From Nitrospira sp. ST-bin4 (GTDB taxonomy: Bacteria > Nitrospirota > Nitrospiria > Nitrospirales > Nitrospiraceae): a DNA stretch of 16,249 nucleotides. The notes beneath the pieces were generated by a model that was given only the letters and a program-made list of their open reading frames with translations, did no database searches and was not told the origin of the DNA. The position numbers were made by a program, and so were the translations under genes. The stretch is taken from assembly GCA_002083565.1 (NCBI GenBank), contig MSXM01000090.1, forward strand, positions 1 to 16,249, read 5' to 3'. Shown one piece after another: positions 7,445 to 14,420 of the stretch. Position 1 is the first letter of the stretch. Every line of letters begins with the position of its first letter.

Positions 7445-7544
7445 CCCATTCCAGCTCACTCAGGCTCACTCAAACCAATCCCATCCAAGGCTTTGGGAGA
7501 AATCATATCTTTGGCTGGAGTAGGCCTGAGTGGGGTGGAATGAG
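7445..7544. repeat. Long imperfect hairpin between convergent genes
   Basis: The arms at 7445-7478 and 7511-7544 are inverted copies matching at 27 of 34 positions around a 32-nt centre. Several mismatches would be G-U pairs in plus-strand RNA. It lies between a plus-strand and a minus-strand gene that converge, so it could act as a bidirectional terminator. A small non-autonomous mobile element or a structured RNA is an alternative. There is no clean T-run. A direct repeat of GCTCACTCA (about 7454-7472) is part of the left arm. Confidence 0.6.
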
Positions 7545-7583
7545 GTGGGCTTGAACACAAAATGAGCACATGGCTCGCCAGGG

Positions 7584-9098
7584 CTAGTCTGTTGCCTGTT
7601 GCATCAAGCCATATGCTGCACCAACTAGTGCGATTGCTCTCTCAGCGGGTGCCTGATTTAAGGCAATCCACTCAAGCGCAGCCTTCCCGTCGCCCGCCAT
7701 TACTTGAGTGCGAGCGACGGCCTCTATTGTTTCGTGTCGATAGAAGGGAACACCGATAAACGTAGTAAAGCCGAGGGCTTCTTGTATCATCCCGCTTTTC
7801 GCGCGCGACTTGGCAATCGCCATAAAAATATTGTCGCTCCTCGAAGACAACATGGTCTCCGGAGCGTTCTCGATTCGCTGTCTTAATAGTCCTGATAGCC
7901 AGAGTGCATCAGCGATGTTCCCAGCTTCAACGGCATCAACCGCAATGAAGGCCAAGGCATTCCCTTGATCTTCCTCATTATGGATCTTTTTGAGAGTCTC
8001 TAGCGCTCGAGAGAAGCCATCAGATGTGACTTGCGTGCGTGCGATGGAGAGTAGTGCAAAATCAGTGAGACTCGTATCGCCATCCTCAAGTGCGGCGGTT
8101 TCGAGCGCGCCTGAATAATCCTTGGCTTTGGCTTGAACCGTTATAATGTCTTTTAGCGCCATTTCTCGGTGGCCCTTTGGGTCGATAGCTCTTGCTATCT
8201 TCCTGGCTCCTGGGACATCGTTAGCCTCGGCCATTGTTTTGGCGATTCGCCACTGGACATCAGCTTTGGCCCAAATGTTTTGAATCGACGGAATGGCTTC
8301 TATGGCGCGGAGCAGAGTGTGACGAGCATCTTGGAGGTTTCCGACCGTCGATTGCTCCGCCGCAATCCAGGTGAGGGCATCAGCTCTGGCATGTCCGTTG
8401 GGAATGGTCGCCGCAATCTCTAATTTACGGTTCAAATCCTTGACGCGGGTTGTAACACCCCACAGCATGTAACTCTGAAAATCTTGATCCTGGATCGACT
8501 GCGCAATCTGCAGCGCCGCATCTATATCGCCTGCCGCGAGTGTTGGCTCTAGGATTTGCCAAATACCATAGGGGCTGGCCCCCCATTCCCTCGCCAAAGT
8601 CTTTAATGCGCCCTCTGTGTCACCTCCTGACGCTTGTATGACTGCGATGTCAACGAGTGCAACCACATGTGCAGCATGGTTGACCGGCAGTTGAGCAACT
8701 AGTTCCATTGCCTTCTGGATATCGGCAGCTTTGGCATAGGCCACTGCAATGGGCCTTAGCGCATTCGCTCTTGCGATGTCGTCATCAATGAGAGACAAAG
8801 TGCGGGTTGCTCCTTCGATATCACCCATCTTGGCTTGGGCAGCAACTACTGAAGCCAGCGTATTGGGCCGATTGTTGGTCATGGCCAAAGCGTTCTTGAG
8901 TGCACCCTCCACATCACCTGCTTGCAATTGTGCAATGGCAATGGACGAAAGAACATCGGATTTGGGTTCCTGCATTGTGAGCGTTATGTTGCTAGCCTCC
9001 TGTAGCAGTGCTCGGGCGGAAAGTGGCAGCTCTTCCGCAAAAAGGCACTCCTGGCTCATTAGGAGAGAGAATAAGAACGTGATCTGAAGCCGTACCAT
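7584..9098 (-). CDS. Exported TPR-like helical repeat protein
   Basis: This encodes a 504-residue protein with a Sec-type signal peptide (hydrophobic residues 3-20, likely cleavage after LFA at 21), so it is probably periplasmic. The remainder is built of degenerate helix-pair repeats. Each contains a G/A-D-x-x-x-A turn, for example GDVEGAL near 61, GDIEGAT near 92, AADIQKAM near 125, GDTEGAL near 159 and GDIDAAL near 190, a spacing of 31-34 residues. This is a TPR/Sel1-like solenoid usually involved in protein-protein contacts. No catalytic motif is visible. The start codon has no good Shine-Dalgarno sequence. A possible -10 (TATATA) lies about 20-25 nt upstream of it. GC is lower than in the urease genes. 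Specific function unknown. Confidence 0.82.
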   Translation of the reverse strand: MVRLQITFLFSLLMSQECLFAEELPLSARALLQEASNITLTMQEPKSDVLSSIAIAQLQAGDVEGALKNALAMTNNRPNTLASVVAAQAKMGDIEGATRTLSLIDDDIARANALRPIAVAYAKAADIQKAMELVAQLPVNHAAHVVALVDIAVIQASGGDTEGALKTLAREWGASPYGIWQILEPTLAAGDIDAALQIAQSIQDQDFQSYMLWGVTTRVKDLNRKLEIAATIPNGHARADALTWIAAEQSTVGNLQDARHTLLRAIEAIPSIQNIWAKADVQWRIAKTMAEANDVPGARKIARAIDPKGHREMALKDIITVQAKAKDYSGALETAALEDGDTSLTDFALLSIARTQVTSDGFSRALETLKKIHNEEDQGNALAFIAVDAVEAGNIADALWLSGLLRQRIENAPETMLSSRSDNIFMAIAKSRAKSGMIQEALGFTTFIGVPFYRHETIEAVARTQVMAGDGKAALEWIALNQAPAERAIALVGAAYGLMQQATD

Positions 9099-9235
9099 AA
9101 AGATTCGATCAGTCTGGTATATAAGCCACGGAAAATACGCGCAGCTAGTCAGCTCTACAGGAGATTCACAAATAACTGCTTCTGGCCATACGCTGAACTA
9201 GCGAAACCAGGGAACTCGATATACAACTTCGCAAA

Positions 9236-9790
9236 TCAATTGCCCGTGAATAGTACATTCGCTCTGGTTTCTGGAATATGCTCTGTGAGATGCACGGATC
9301 GCCATTTATCAAAATCATCAAGAAGAAGACCTTCAGGCTTCACCCAGTCATCGCTCCGAAAATAACTCCATACATACTCGGGTAAAAAACCTGATTTCTG
9401 GACCAGAATGAGATCGTCAAGGTAACGATTTTGCAGGCCGTTCTTTTCCTTCAATTCGATCCAAATCCTTGCGCAATAATTCCGCGCGTCAAGTTCCTCG
9501 CGAAAGGTGTACCTATACGAAGATGCGGAGGGATGCTCTTGGTAAAACTTCGTCTTCATCCAAAGCGAACGTTCACCGGCATATATCAACCATGCAGGAA
9601 GGGCGTCTTTGGGTGTGGACTGATCAATCAAGATCTTTGTTTTCTGATTTAAGGTCGGGGCAGTCGAAGTAGCACAACCTACAGTCACTGTCAGAATGAA
9701 TGCGTATGAGACAATTAATCCTACCAGAAGATGATATTGAAATCTGGAGGGTTCACGATTCGCAGCTTCGAACGTTCGCGCCGGATGCAT
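9236..9790 (-). CDS. Putative lipoprotein of unknown function
   Basis: This encodes 184 residues from ATG 9790, chosen because GGAGG lies 8 nt upstream. A start at 9844 would add 18 residues without a better ribosome-binding site. The N-terminus has about 20 polar residues, then a hydrophobic helix (LLVGLIVSYAFILTVTVGC) ending at Cys39. The TVGC sequence is an acceptable though not ideal lipobox, so lipid anchoring is likely but a plain membrane anchor is possible. The mature part is rich in Tyr and Trp (SLWMKTKFYQEH, VWSYFRSDDW, LLLDDFDKWRSVHL). I do not recognise the family. It is divergent in composition from the flanks and shares strand with the TPR-like gene 137 nt downstream of it. Confidence 0.65.
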   Translation of the reverse strand: MHPARTFEAANREPSRFQYHLLVGLIVSYAFILTVTVGCATSTAPTLNQKTKILIDQSTPKDALPAWLIYAGERSLWMKTKFYQEHPSASSYRYTFREELDARNYCARIWIELKEKNGLQNRYLDDLILVQKSGFLPEYVWSYFRSDDWVKPEGLLLDDFDKWRSVHLTEHIPETRANVLFTGN

Positions 9791-10203
9791 CCGCACAACC
9801 TCCAGTTCCCGCGTATCTGCAACAATCAAGACATCCCACCGCAAACGGTTTCTAATTCATTTGTTTTTGAACCTCCCGTAGGATAGGCCAAAATTCCTGA
9901 TAAATCGATGGGGGATTCAGAAGCTTCCAAGTGAGGTTTTTGAGAAGGCCGGAGGAGAGGGAAGGCTATTTTCTGGAGATTTCGGTAGGCTGCCGTCCGC
10001 GCAGAGCTCTGGAACCTGCCGCCGGTGGCATGGAGGAAGTACTGACGGGGTTGGATCGAAAGAGCCGATGGCGTATGGCTTATGCAGAAGTTGTAAGTGT
10101 TGAGTTTTTAGTTGTGAGGTATCAGCTGCACCGCACCATTGTCCGCCACCCCTGACGCCTCACCCCTCACGCCCGGATGCTACCGGCTATCTGCCATTAG
10201 CAC
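9791..10203. other. Non-coding stretch with ureD remnant and repeat tract
   Basis: This gap of about 400 nt holds the upstream region of the lipoprotein gene, an AG-rich unassigned part (about 9930-9987), the right-hand ureD remnant (9988-10066) and a composite period-7 tract (10083-10206). Plus-strand open frames crossing it, including 9931-10155, have no family resemblance. Confidence 0.7.
9988..10066 (+). pseudogene. Remnant of a second ureD: last 18 codons plus stop
   Basis: In frame, this reads AAVRAELWNLPPVAWRKY then TGA, against AAVRTELWNLPPVAWRKY then TAA for the intact ureD. Among the codon differences three are synonymous (Asn, Arg and Lys codons) and one changes Thr to Ala. Such differences imply that this copy evolved as the end of a functional ureD before it was cut off. 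No UreD-like sequence precedes it. The intact ureD ends at 7024. Confidence 0.85.
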
Positions 10204-10206
10204 TTA
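10083..10206 (+). repeat. Composite period-7 tract A, downstream of the desaturase gene
   Basis: The unit order on the plus strand is AGTTGTA, AGTGTTG, AGTTTTT, AGTTGTG; then CCCTGAC, GCCTCAC, CCCTCAC; then a CCGGATGCTA joint and GCTATCT-, GCCATTA- and GCACTTA-type units. The last unit contains the desaturase stop codon (TTA at 10204-10206 on plus). Positions 10164-10206 match 11315-11357 at about 34 of 43 positions. Confidence 0.8.
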
Positions 10207-11118
10207 CCCTCGTTCCCCACCGGAGGCGGTGCGGAGCGAGGAAGCCAGGCCAAGCAGCCAGAGGGTGTAGATCAGCCATTTCGACGGATCGAAATTATAC
10301 CAGCGTGGACCGTTCCGGTAATCGGTTTGGTGCGTGTGGTGGTAATTGTGGTACCCCTCGCCGAATGTCACGAGCGAGACCAGCCAGCTGTCCCGGCTTG
10401 AGTCCGCCTGGCTGTGCGGCTGGCGTCCCCATAAGTGGCAAATCGAGTTGATGCAAAAAGTCGAGTTGAGGACGGCGAACATCCGACCGACTCCCGCGAG
10501 CATAAAACAACTCACCCCGGCCATCCATCCTCCATACAGCCATCCGGCGACGAATGGAAACGCGAGGCCGGAGAGGACGATCGGCACGTAGTACTGGTGC
10601 TGCCACATCACGATCGGATCTTGCCGAAGGCGTGCCGCGTATTTGGGGTCGGCATGGCTTTGGTCCGACCACAGCCATCCGCAGTGGCTATGCCAAAATC
10701 CCAGTTTGGCATTGTACGGGTCGGCATCCTGGTCGCAGGCAGCATGGTGGCGGATGTGGTCAGCCCCCCATTTGAGGGCGGAGTTCTGAAGCGCCCAGCC
10801 GCCGGCGATGAGAAAACAGACCTTGACCCAATCCGGACAGGTGAAGCTCCGGTGTGAAATCAATCGGTGGTACCCGACGGTAATCCCCAACCCGGTCACG
10901 ACATACAACAGGCCGAACATGGTCCAGTCCAGCCAGGTGTAGCCGTAGAAGAATCCGAAGAGCGGCACTCCGATCATGGCGCTGCAGGTGACCAGACCGA
11001 AGAGCAGCATGGTCACATATCTGGGATAGGTGCGCCTGAGCCCTGTAATGGGGACGGCCGGTTCACTCAGCGGCAAGAGGGTATCGGATGCAGGGGAATC
11101 CTCGGATGGGTGGATCAT
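10204..11118 (-). CDS. Membrane fatty-acid desaturase (acyl delta-9 type)
   Basis: This encodes a 304-residue integral membrane di-iron desaturase, expected to insert a cis double bond into acyl chains and so adjust membrane fluidity. All three histidine boxes are present: HRLISH at 84-89, HIRHH at 121-125 and HNYHH at 257-261. The extra ligand-region motif NSICHLWG (His228) is also present. Their spacing and GYHRLISHRSF wording are those of the stearoyl-CoA/DesC branch. About four transmembrane helices are visible (roughly 36-57, 64-83, 97-112 and 178-215). The substrate (acyl-CoA, acyl-ACP or lipid) cannot be told. The electron donor is not encoded nearby. The start ATG has no clear Shine-Dalgarno sequence. 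The gene stands alone on the minus strand with period-7 tracts on both sides. Confidence 0.93.
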   Translation of the reverse strand: MIHPSEDSPASDTLLPLSEPAVPITGLRRTYPRYVTMLLFGLVTCSAMIGVPLFGFFYGYTWLDWTMFGLLYVVTGLGITVGYHRLISHRSFTCPDWVKVCFLIAGGWALQNSALKWGADHIRHHAACDQDADPYNAKLGFWHSHCGWLWSDQSHADPKYAARLRQDPIVMWQHQYYVPIVLSGLAFPFVAGWLYGGWMAGVSCFMLAGVGRMFAVLNSTFCINSICHLWGRQPHSQADSSRDSWLVSLVTFGEGYHNYHHTHQTDYRNGPRWYNFDPSKWLIYTLWLLGLASSLRTASGGERG

Positions 11119-11257
11119 GCGGACGACGATGCTCTTTATGTTCTGGTTCTTCAGGAAGGCCGGTGCGTGCCGACAGTATGTACTCTAACAGGTTGAGACG
11201 CAATTAGCCATTCATTTTCAGAGCAGATGTCTGGTGCGGTACTGAGACGGGAGCAGT

Positions 11258-11363
11258 AATGAGTGCTGAGTTGCCGGCTCTTAGCCGCTCGTCACGCACG
11301 GCTCATCACGACTTCCCTCACGTCCGGATGCTATCGGCCATCAGCGATCAGTTCTTGTCCTCA
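11258..11363 (+). repeat. Composite period-7 tract B, upstream of the desaturase gene
   Basis: The order matches tract A: AGTAATG, AGTGCTG, AGTTGCC; then a GGCTCTTAGCC joint, TCACG-rich units and CCCTCACG; then CCGGATGCTA and GCTATCG, GCCATCA, GCGATCA. Both tracts lie in the same orientation, so they form direct repeats around the desaturase gene. Confidence 0.75.
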
Positions 11364-11439
11364 GGGCGCACGCTCATTCAAGAGATGTCGTGATGAACTA
11401 GAACTAATAGGAATAAAGCGGGGAGGGGACTTGTATAGG

Positions 11440-11469
11440 TTGACAGAGGACGGTAAGATTTCATATACA
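11440..11469 (+). promoter_or_regulatory. Sigma70-like promoter for the cupredoxin-like gene
   Basis: A consensus TTGACA (11440-11445) is followed after 18 nt by TATACA (11464-11469). Transcription would start near 11476, leaving a 5' leader of about 150 nt before the ATG at 11627. The leader contains one small hairpin (CCCAT/ATGGG). The match is good, but no expression evidence is available from sequence. Confidence 0.6.
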
Positions 11470-11626
11470 TACTTGGTCGAAAGCCAGCCTCGCCGGCACG
11501 TCGTCGGTCATGTATGCGACAGCAGTTGCCGTTCCCATATTATTCTCTCATGGGCCGGTGAACGAATACAGGGATACGCGGGTTAGCTTTTACAGGGCGG
11601 TAGATTAATCACAAGGAGGCAGTCCA

Positions 11627-12421
11627 ATGAAGAGTGCATTGTCCATCGTGTTGGGCGTGGCAGCCGTCGCGGTCGTCGCGGCGCCTCTCACTTCGTTCGC
11701 AGGCGGAACGATTTCCGGCAAGGTCACCTTTGCGGGGAAATCAGAGCAGAAGGAGTTTCTCTTCTCGAAGTTCCCCAACCCCAAGTTTTGCCCTCAGAAT
11801 CCGAACAAGAGCTTGGCCGACGGGGACAAGCGGTTCTTGAAGACCATCGAAGTCGGTAAGGATGGCGGGTTGAAGAATGCGGTTGTTGCGGTTGTGGATA
11901 TCGAAGACCAGGCGTTCATGGGCGGCTATCAGGGCACCGAAGTGACTGCGGCGTTCTGCGAATTCCTGCCGTTTGCCGGCGTGGTCGTGAACAACAAGTC
12001 CTTCAAGGTTGAAAATACCGACGCTGATCCGGACGACCCCAAGTCGGTTCAGGGCGTGCTGCATAATCCGCATAGCTTTGTCGTTAAGGGCACCAGCTCA
12101 GCGACCGGTTTCAACATCGGTCTCGCCAAGAAGGGCGATAAGCTCGACAAGCCGGTGGTATTCCGTGGCGGCGCAGAGAAGGATGGCCATTACCGCTTAC
12201 AGTGCGACCAGCATGAGTTCATGCAGTCCTTCTTCCTCCCGGTGTCGAATCCGCACTTCGCCGTGGTGAAGGATGATGGTTCGTTCGAGATCAAGGACGT
12301 GCCGGCCGGCAAGCACAAAGTGGTGGCCTGGCATCCGTTTGCCGCCAAGGGCAAGAAGGTCGAGTTCGACGTCGATGTGACGGACGGCGGAACCGCCAAC
12401 CTGAAGGCCGAGATCAAGTAA
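11627..12421 (+). CDS. Exported cupredoxin-like copper-binding protein
   Basis: This encodes a 264-residue protein with a clear Sec signal peptide (hydrophobic residues 4-20, cleavage likely after SFA at 25), so it is periplasmic. It has the pattern of the methylamine-utilisation/cupredoxin-like exported family. A GGLKNAVVAVVD strand is followed by AAFCEFLPF and the KVENTDADPDD stretch, then LHNPHSF with His146, CDQHEFM with Cys193, His196 and Met199, and finally a NPHFAVVKDDGSFEIKDVPAGKH end. That end resembles a carboxypeptidase-regulatory beta domain. His, Cys, His and Met in this order suggest a type-1-like copper site and electron transfer or copper handling. Cys55 and Cys111 could form a disulfide. 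AAGGAGG (11613-11619), its own promoter and a strong terminator indicate a well-expressed single-gene unit. The redox partner is unknown. Confidence 0.82.
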   Translation: MKSALSIVLGVAAVAVVAAPLTSFAGGTISGKVTFAGKSEQKEFLFSKFPNPKFCPQNPNKSLADGDKRFLKTIEVGKDGGLKNAVVAVVDIEDQAFMGGYQGTEVTAAFCEFLPFAGVVVNNKSFKVENTDADPDDPKSVQGVLHNPHSFVVKGTSSATGFNIGLAKKGDKLDKPVVFRGGAEKDGHYRLQCDQHEFMQSFFLPVSNPHFAVVKDDGSFEIKDVPAGKHKVVAWHPFAAKGKKVEFDVDVTDGGTANLKAEIK

Positions 12422-12457
12422 ACAAGCATTTTGCTTGAGCAGCGCAAGCTGTACGAA

Positions 12458-12490
12458 GGGCTCAGCGGGGAAACCCGCTGGGCCCTTTGT
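12458..12490 (+). terminator. Strong intrinsic terminator
   Basis: GGGCTCAGCGGG (12458-12469) pairs with CCCGCTGGGCCC (12474-12485) around a GAAA tetraloop. This gives 12 pairs with one G-T wobble, followed by TTTGTGTTTG. It ends transcription of the exported cupredoxin-like gene. A small extra hairpin (CAAGC/GCTTG, 12423-12437) precedes it. Confidence 0.9.
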
Positions 12491-12586
12491 GTTTGTGCGA
12501 TGCCTCGCCAATTGATCCTGCATGGGTGGACGCAAGCGATGGGGAAAATGCAGCGTGGCTCCATTTCCCTGTTGGCTTTCCCTGCC

Positions 12587-12617
12587 TTGCCTTTACGTTT
12601 CCGATCTAGGTAAGATC
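12587..12617 (+). promoter_or_regulatory. Candidate promoter with small palindrome
   Basis: TTGCCT (12587-12592) and TAAGAT (12611-12616) are spaced by 18 nt, 46 nt before the GTG of the methyltransferase-like gene. GATCT (12603-12607) and AGATC (12613-12617) form a 5-5-5 inverted repeat over the -10, a possible operator. The match is moderate and rests on position after a terminator. Confidence 0.35.
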
Positions 12618-12661
12618 CGTGCTTTCAAAACGATGAGCCTGAGGGGCCGAAAGGGATCGGT

Positions 12662-13642
12662 GTGTCACGAGAATTCTCGCTCGCAGAGATCTTCCAGTTG
12701 GGGTACTACTGGGAAACCAAGATCCTCTTGACGGCGGTCAAACTGGACCTGTTTTCCGCGCTGGATGGCAAGCCGAAAACGGCGAAGGAGGTCGCGGGGC
12801 GCATCGGGGCCCATGAGCCGACCCTTACCCTTTTATTGAACGCGCTTGTGGCGTTAAGGTTGCTGACGAAAGAAGGGGATTCGTATGGGAATTCCCCGGC
12901 GGCGGAGAAGCACCTCGTCCGCCAGTCCTCTCAGTACATCGGGCACTTACTCGTGCTGCACGATGCGGAATGGAACAACTGGGGGAAGTTGGAGGAGACG
13001 ATCAGAACCGGGCACCGGCCGGTCGACCGGCATGTCTTTGAAACCGATCCTGAATTGGGAAGCAACGTGTTGGCGGTGTTGCATCGCATCGGTCAGCAAA
13101 GCGGCCCCGATTTGGCCAAGCGGCTGAAGCTGTCCGGGCGTGAACGTCTGCTGGATTTGGGCGGTGGCGCAGGAACAAATGCGATCGCATTCTGCCAGGT
13201 CTATCCCGAATTGACTGCCACGGTATTCGATCTTCCCGCGACGCTCCGGTTGACGGAGAAAACTGTCAAAGAGGCAGGGCTGGAATCGCGGATTGCGTTG
13301 CGCCCCGGCGATTTCAACCGGGATGCCCTGGGTGGTCCCTATGATGTGGCGCTCATGTCCGACATCCTGCATTATCAAACCTTCGAATCGAATGCCGCCT
13401 TGGTTGGAAAGGTATTCACTCATCTGGCGCCGGGTGGCCGGCTGGTCATCAAGGATCGTTTTTTGGACGAGGCGGGTACAGGCCCGGCTTGGACGACTGC
13501 TTTTGCCATCCATATCCTGGTCAATACGCAGCAGGGAGGCTGTTACCGAACCGGCGATGCGATGAGTTGGTTGACCAAGGGCGGGTTTACCTCCGTCACG
13601 GAACTGGAGAAAACAGCCGTGGTGCAGGGTATGAAACAGTAA
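12662..13642 (+). CDS. SAM-dependent O-methyltransferase (COMT/BchU/CrtF-like)
   Basis: This encodes a 326-residue two-domain methyltransferase. The N-terminal winged-helix dimerisation domain (about 1-95) has the pattern GYYWETKILLTAVKLDLFSAL then AKEVAGRIGAHEPTLTLLL. The C-terminal Rossmann domain has SAM motif I LLDLGGGAGT at about 163-172 and the acidic ribose contact in TVFDLP. A GDFNRDALG segment, the SDILHYQ segment with a His at 237 where the family has its catalytic His, and LAPGGRLVIKDRFLDE follow. This architecture is shared by plant caffeic acid O-methyltransferases and bacterial small-molecule enzymes such as BchU and CrtF. The acceptor substrate cannot be deduced. The start is GTG 12662, with AAAGGGA about 9 nt upstream. 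It is the first gene of a plus-strand run and lies 40 nt from the DUF420 gene. Confidence 0.85.
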   Translation: MSREFSLAEIFQLGYYWETKILLTAVKLDLFSALDGKPKTAKEVAGRIGAHEPTLTLLLNALVALRLLTKEGDSYGNSPAAEKHLVRQSSQYIGHLLVLHDAEWNNWGKLEETIRTGHRPVDRHVFETDPELGSNVLAVLHRIGQQSGPDLAKRLKLSGRERLLDLGGGAGTNAIAFCQVYPELTATVFDLPATLRLTEKTVKEAGLESRIALRPGDFNRDALGGPYDVALMSDILHYQTFESNAALVGKVFTHLAPGGRLVIKDRFLDEAGTGPAWTTAFAIHILVNTQQGGCYRTGDAMSWLTKGGFTSVTELEKTAVVQGMKQ

Positions 13643-13672
13643 GGGGTGAGGGGGAAGGCGTGAGCGGGCGGG
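13639..13672 (-). repeat. Period-7 tract between methyltransferase and DUF420 genes
   Basis: Read on the minus strand it runs CCGCTCA, CGCCTTC, CCCCTCA, CCCCTTA, the same family as the CGCCTCA tract at 14423. It includes the TAA stop of the methyltransferase gene and extends to the ribosome-binding region of the next gene. Confidence 0.65.
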
Positions 13673-13682
13673 AGTCGGAAGA

Positions 13683-14399
13683 ATGATGGATTGGTTACGG
13701 GAACCTGGATTTTTCGGGACGCATGCCACGGTGGGGGCTGACCTGAGCCAGTTTATGGCGACACTCTTTACCGCCCTATTTGTCCTGGGATGGTTTCAGG
13801 CCCGGAAGCGCCGTGCCGATGCCCACCATTGGTTGATGTTGGGCGGCATGATCTCGATGCTCAGTTTTTTCATCGCCTATTACCTGTTCCGGCAACTCGG
13901 TGTGCTGGCGTTCGAGGGCAAGGAAGGGTTCGGCGGATCACAGACGCTGTACGACTATGTGTTCATCCCTGTGCTGACGCTCCATATTATTCTGGTCATG
14001 ATCGGATTGGTCATGGCCGTGTACATGATCGTGCTGGGTTTTCGCTCCCAACAGTTCGTGGACGGCATACGATCACTTCGAGAGTCGCTGTTGCAGACGA
14101 CATGGAGGAAGGTGGGGTTGATCTTGGGCGGGATCACGGTCGTGGTGCTCGGCTTGTTTGGGTCGCGTGTCGTCACCGCCGGATTTTCCATGCGGAAGTT
14201 TGAGGTCTACCTGATCTTTCTGCTCATTGTGGCCTTTGTCTTTGGGATCGAAATGGTGATCCAGCGGATTTGGCCGAACGGCGGGCAACGCCATCGCGCG
14301 CTCGGCCGTTTTACCATGGTCATCTACTGTGTGCTGTTCGTCACCGGCAGCTTCACCTATACGATGTTGTATATCCTGTACCCGGGCAAGATCGGTTAG
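13683..14399 (+). CDS. DUF420 family membrane protein
   Basis: This encodes a 238-residue polytopic membrane protein with about six helices (roughly 20-37, 49-70, 90-119, 141-163, 173-195 and 207-232). DUF420 features are the early HATVGADLSQ, HHWLMLG with His48-His49, a helix with His101 (TLHIIL), and the end QRHRALGRFTMVIYCVLF followed by GSFTYTMLYILYP. Members of this family include CtaM (YozB) of Firmicutes, needed for haem A-type oxidase maturation. A role in cytochrome or haem handling here is therefore plausible but not shown. The protein is longer than the usual DUF420 of about 150-190 residues, with an extra helix pair. Two adjacent ATGs (13683 and 13686) are possible starts after GGGAG. 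The next gene follows 63 nt later. Confidence 0.8.
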   Translation: MMDWLREPGFFGTHATVGADLSQFMATLFTALFVLGWFQARKRRADAHHWLMLGGMISMLSFFIAYYLFRQLGVLAFEGKEGFGGSQTLYDYVFIPVLTLHIILVMIGLVMAVYMIVLGFRSQQFVDGIRSLRESLLQTTWRKVGLILGGITVVVLGLFGSRVVTAGFSMRKFEVYLIFLLIVAFVFGIEMVIQRIWPNGGQRHRALGRFTMVIYCVLFVTGSFTYTMLYILYPGKIG

Positions 14400-14420
14400 G
14401 ACGATGCGCATTCGTTCAGA

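Larger units (their letters stand above)
7045..9987. other. Putative acquired segment between duplicated ureD ends
   Basis: The block lies exactly between the two ureD-end repeats. It is visibly lower in GC than the flanking urease and methyltransferase genes. It carries a DUF4926-like gene, a TPR-like exported protein and a putative lipoprotein, and none of the period-7 tracts common in the other spacers. No integrase or transposase is seen, so entry by homologous recombination or by a lost or external integrase is more likely than by a self-encoded element. Confidence 0.6.
11119..11626. other. 508-nt divergent intergenic region
   Basis: This region separates the minus-strand desaturase from the plus-strand cupredoxin-like gene. 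It contains the upstream region of the desaturase, period-7 tract B (about 11258-11363), a sigma70-like promoter (11440-11469), a small hairpin (CCCAT at 11534-11538 with ATGGG at 11550-11554) and the AAGGAGG of the next gene. The open frame at 11263-11586 runs through the repeat tract and promoter and looks spurious. Confidence 0.7.

Noticed and set aside
7045..9987. A complete insertion sequence or integrative element
   Set aside because: No transposase, integrase or relaxase is encoded, and the flanking repeats are diverged and belong to a gene end, unlike a short target-site duplication.
9931..10155. Plus-strand open frame of 74 codons
   Set aside because: It uses a different frame from the ureD remnant within it and then enters a repeat tract, so it is not a real gene.
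11263..11586. Plus-strand open frame of 107 codons upstream of the cupredoxin-like gene
   Set aside because: It runs through period-7 tract B and the TTGACA/TATACA promoter, has no Shine-Dalgarno sequence and resembles no family.
12947..13729. Minus-strand open frame of 260 codons
   Set aside because: It is antisense to the methyltransferase-like gene with SAM motifs, and crosses a repeat tract.
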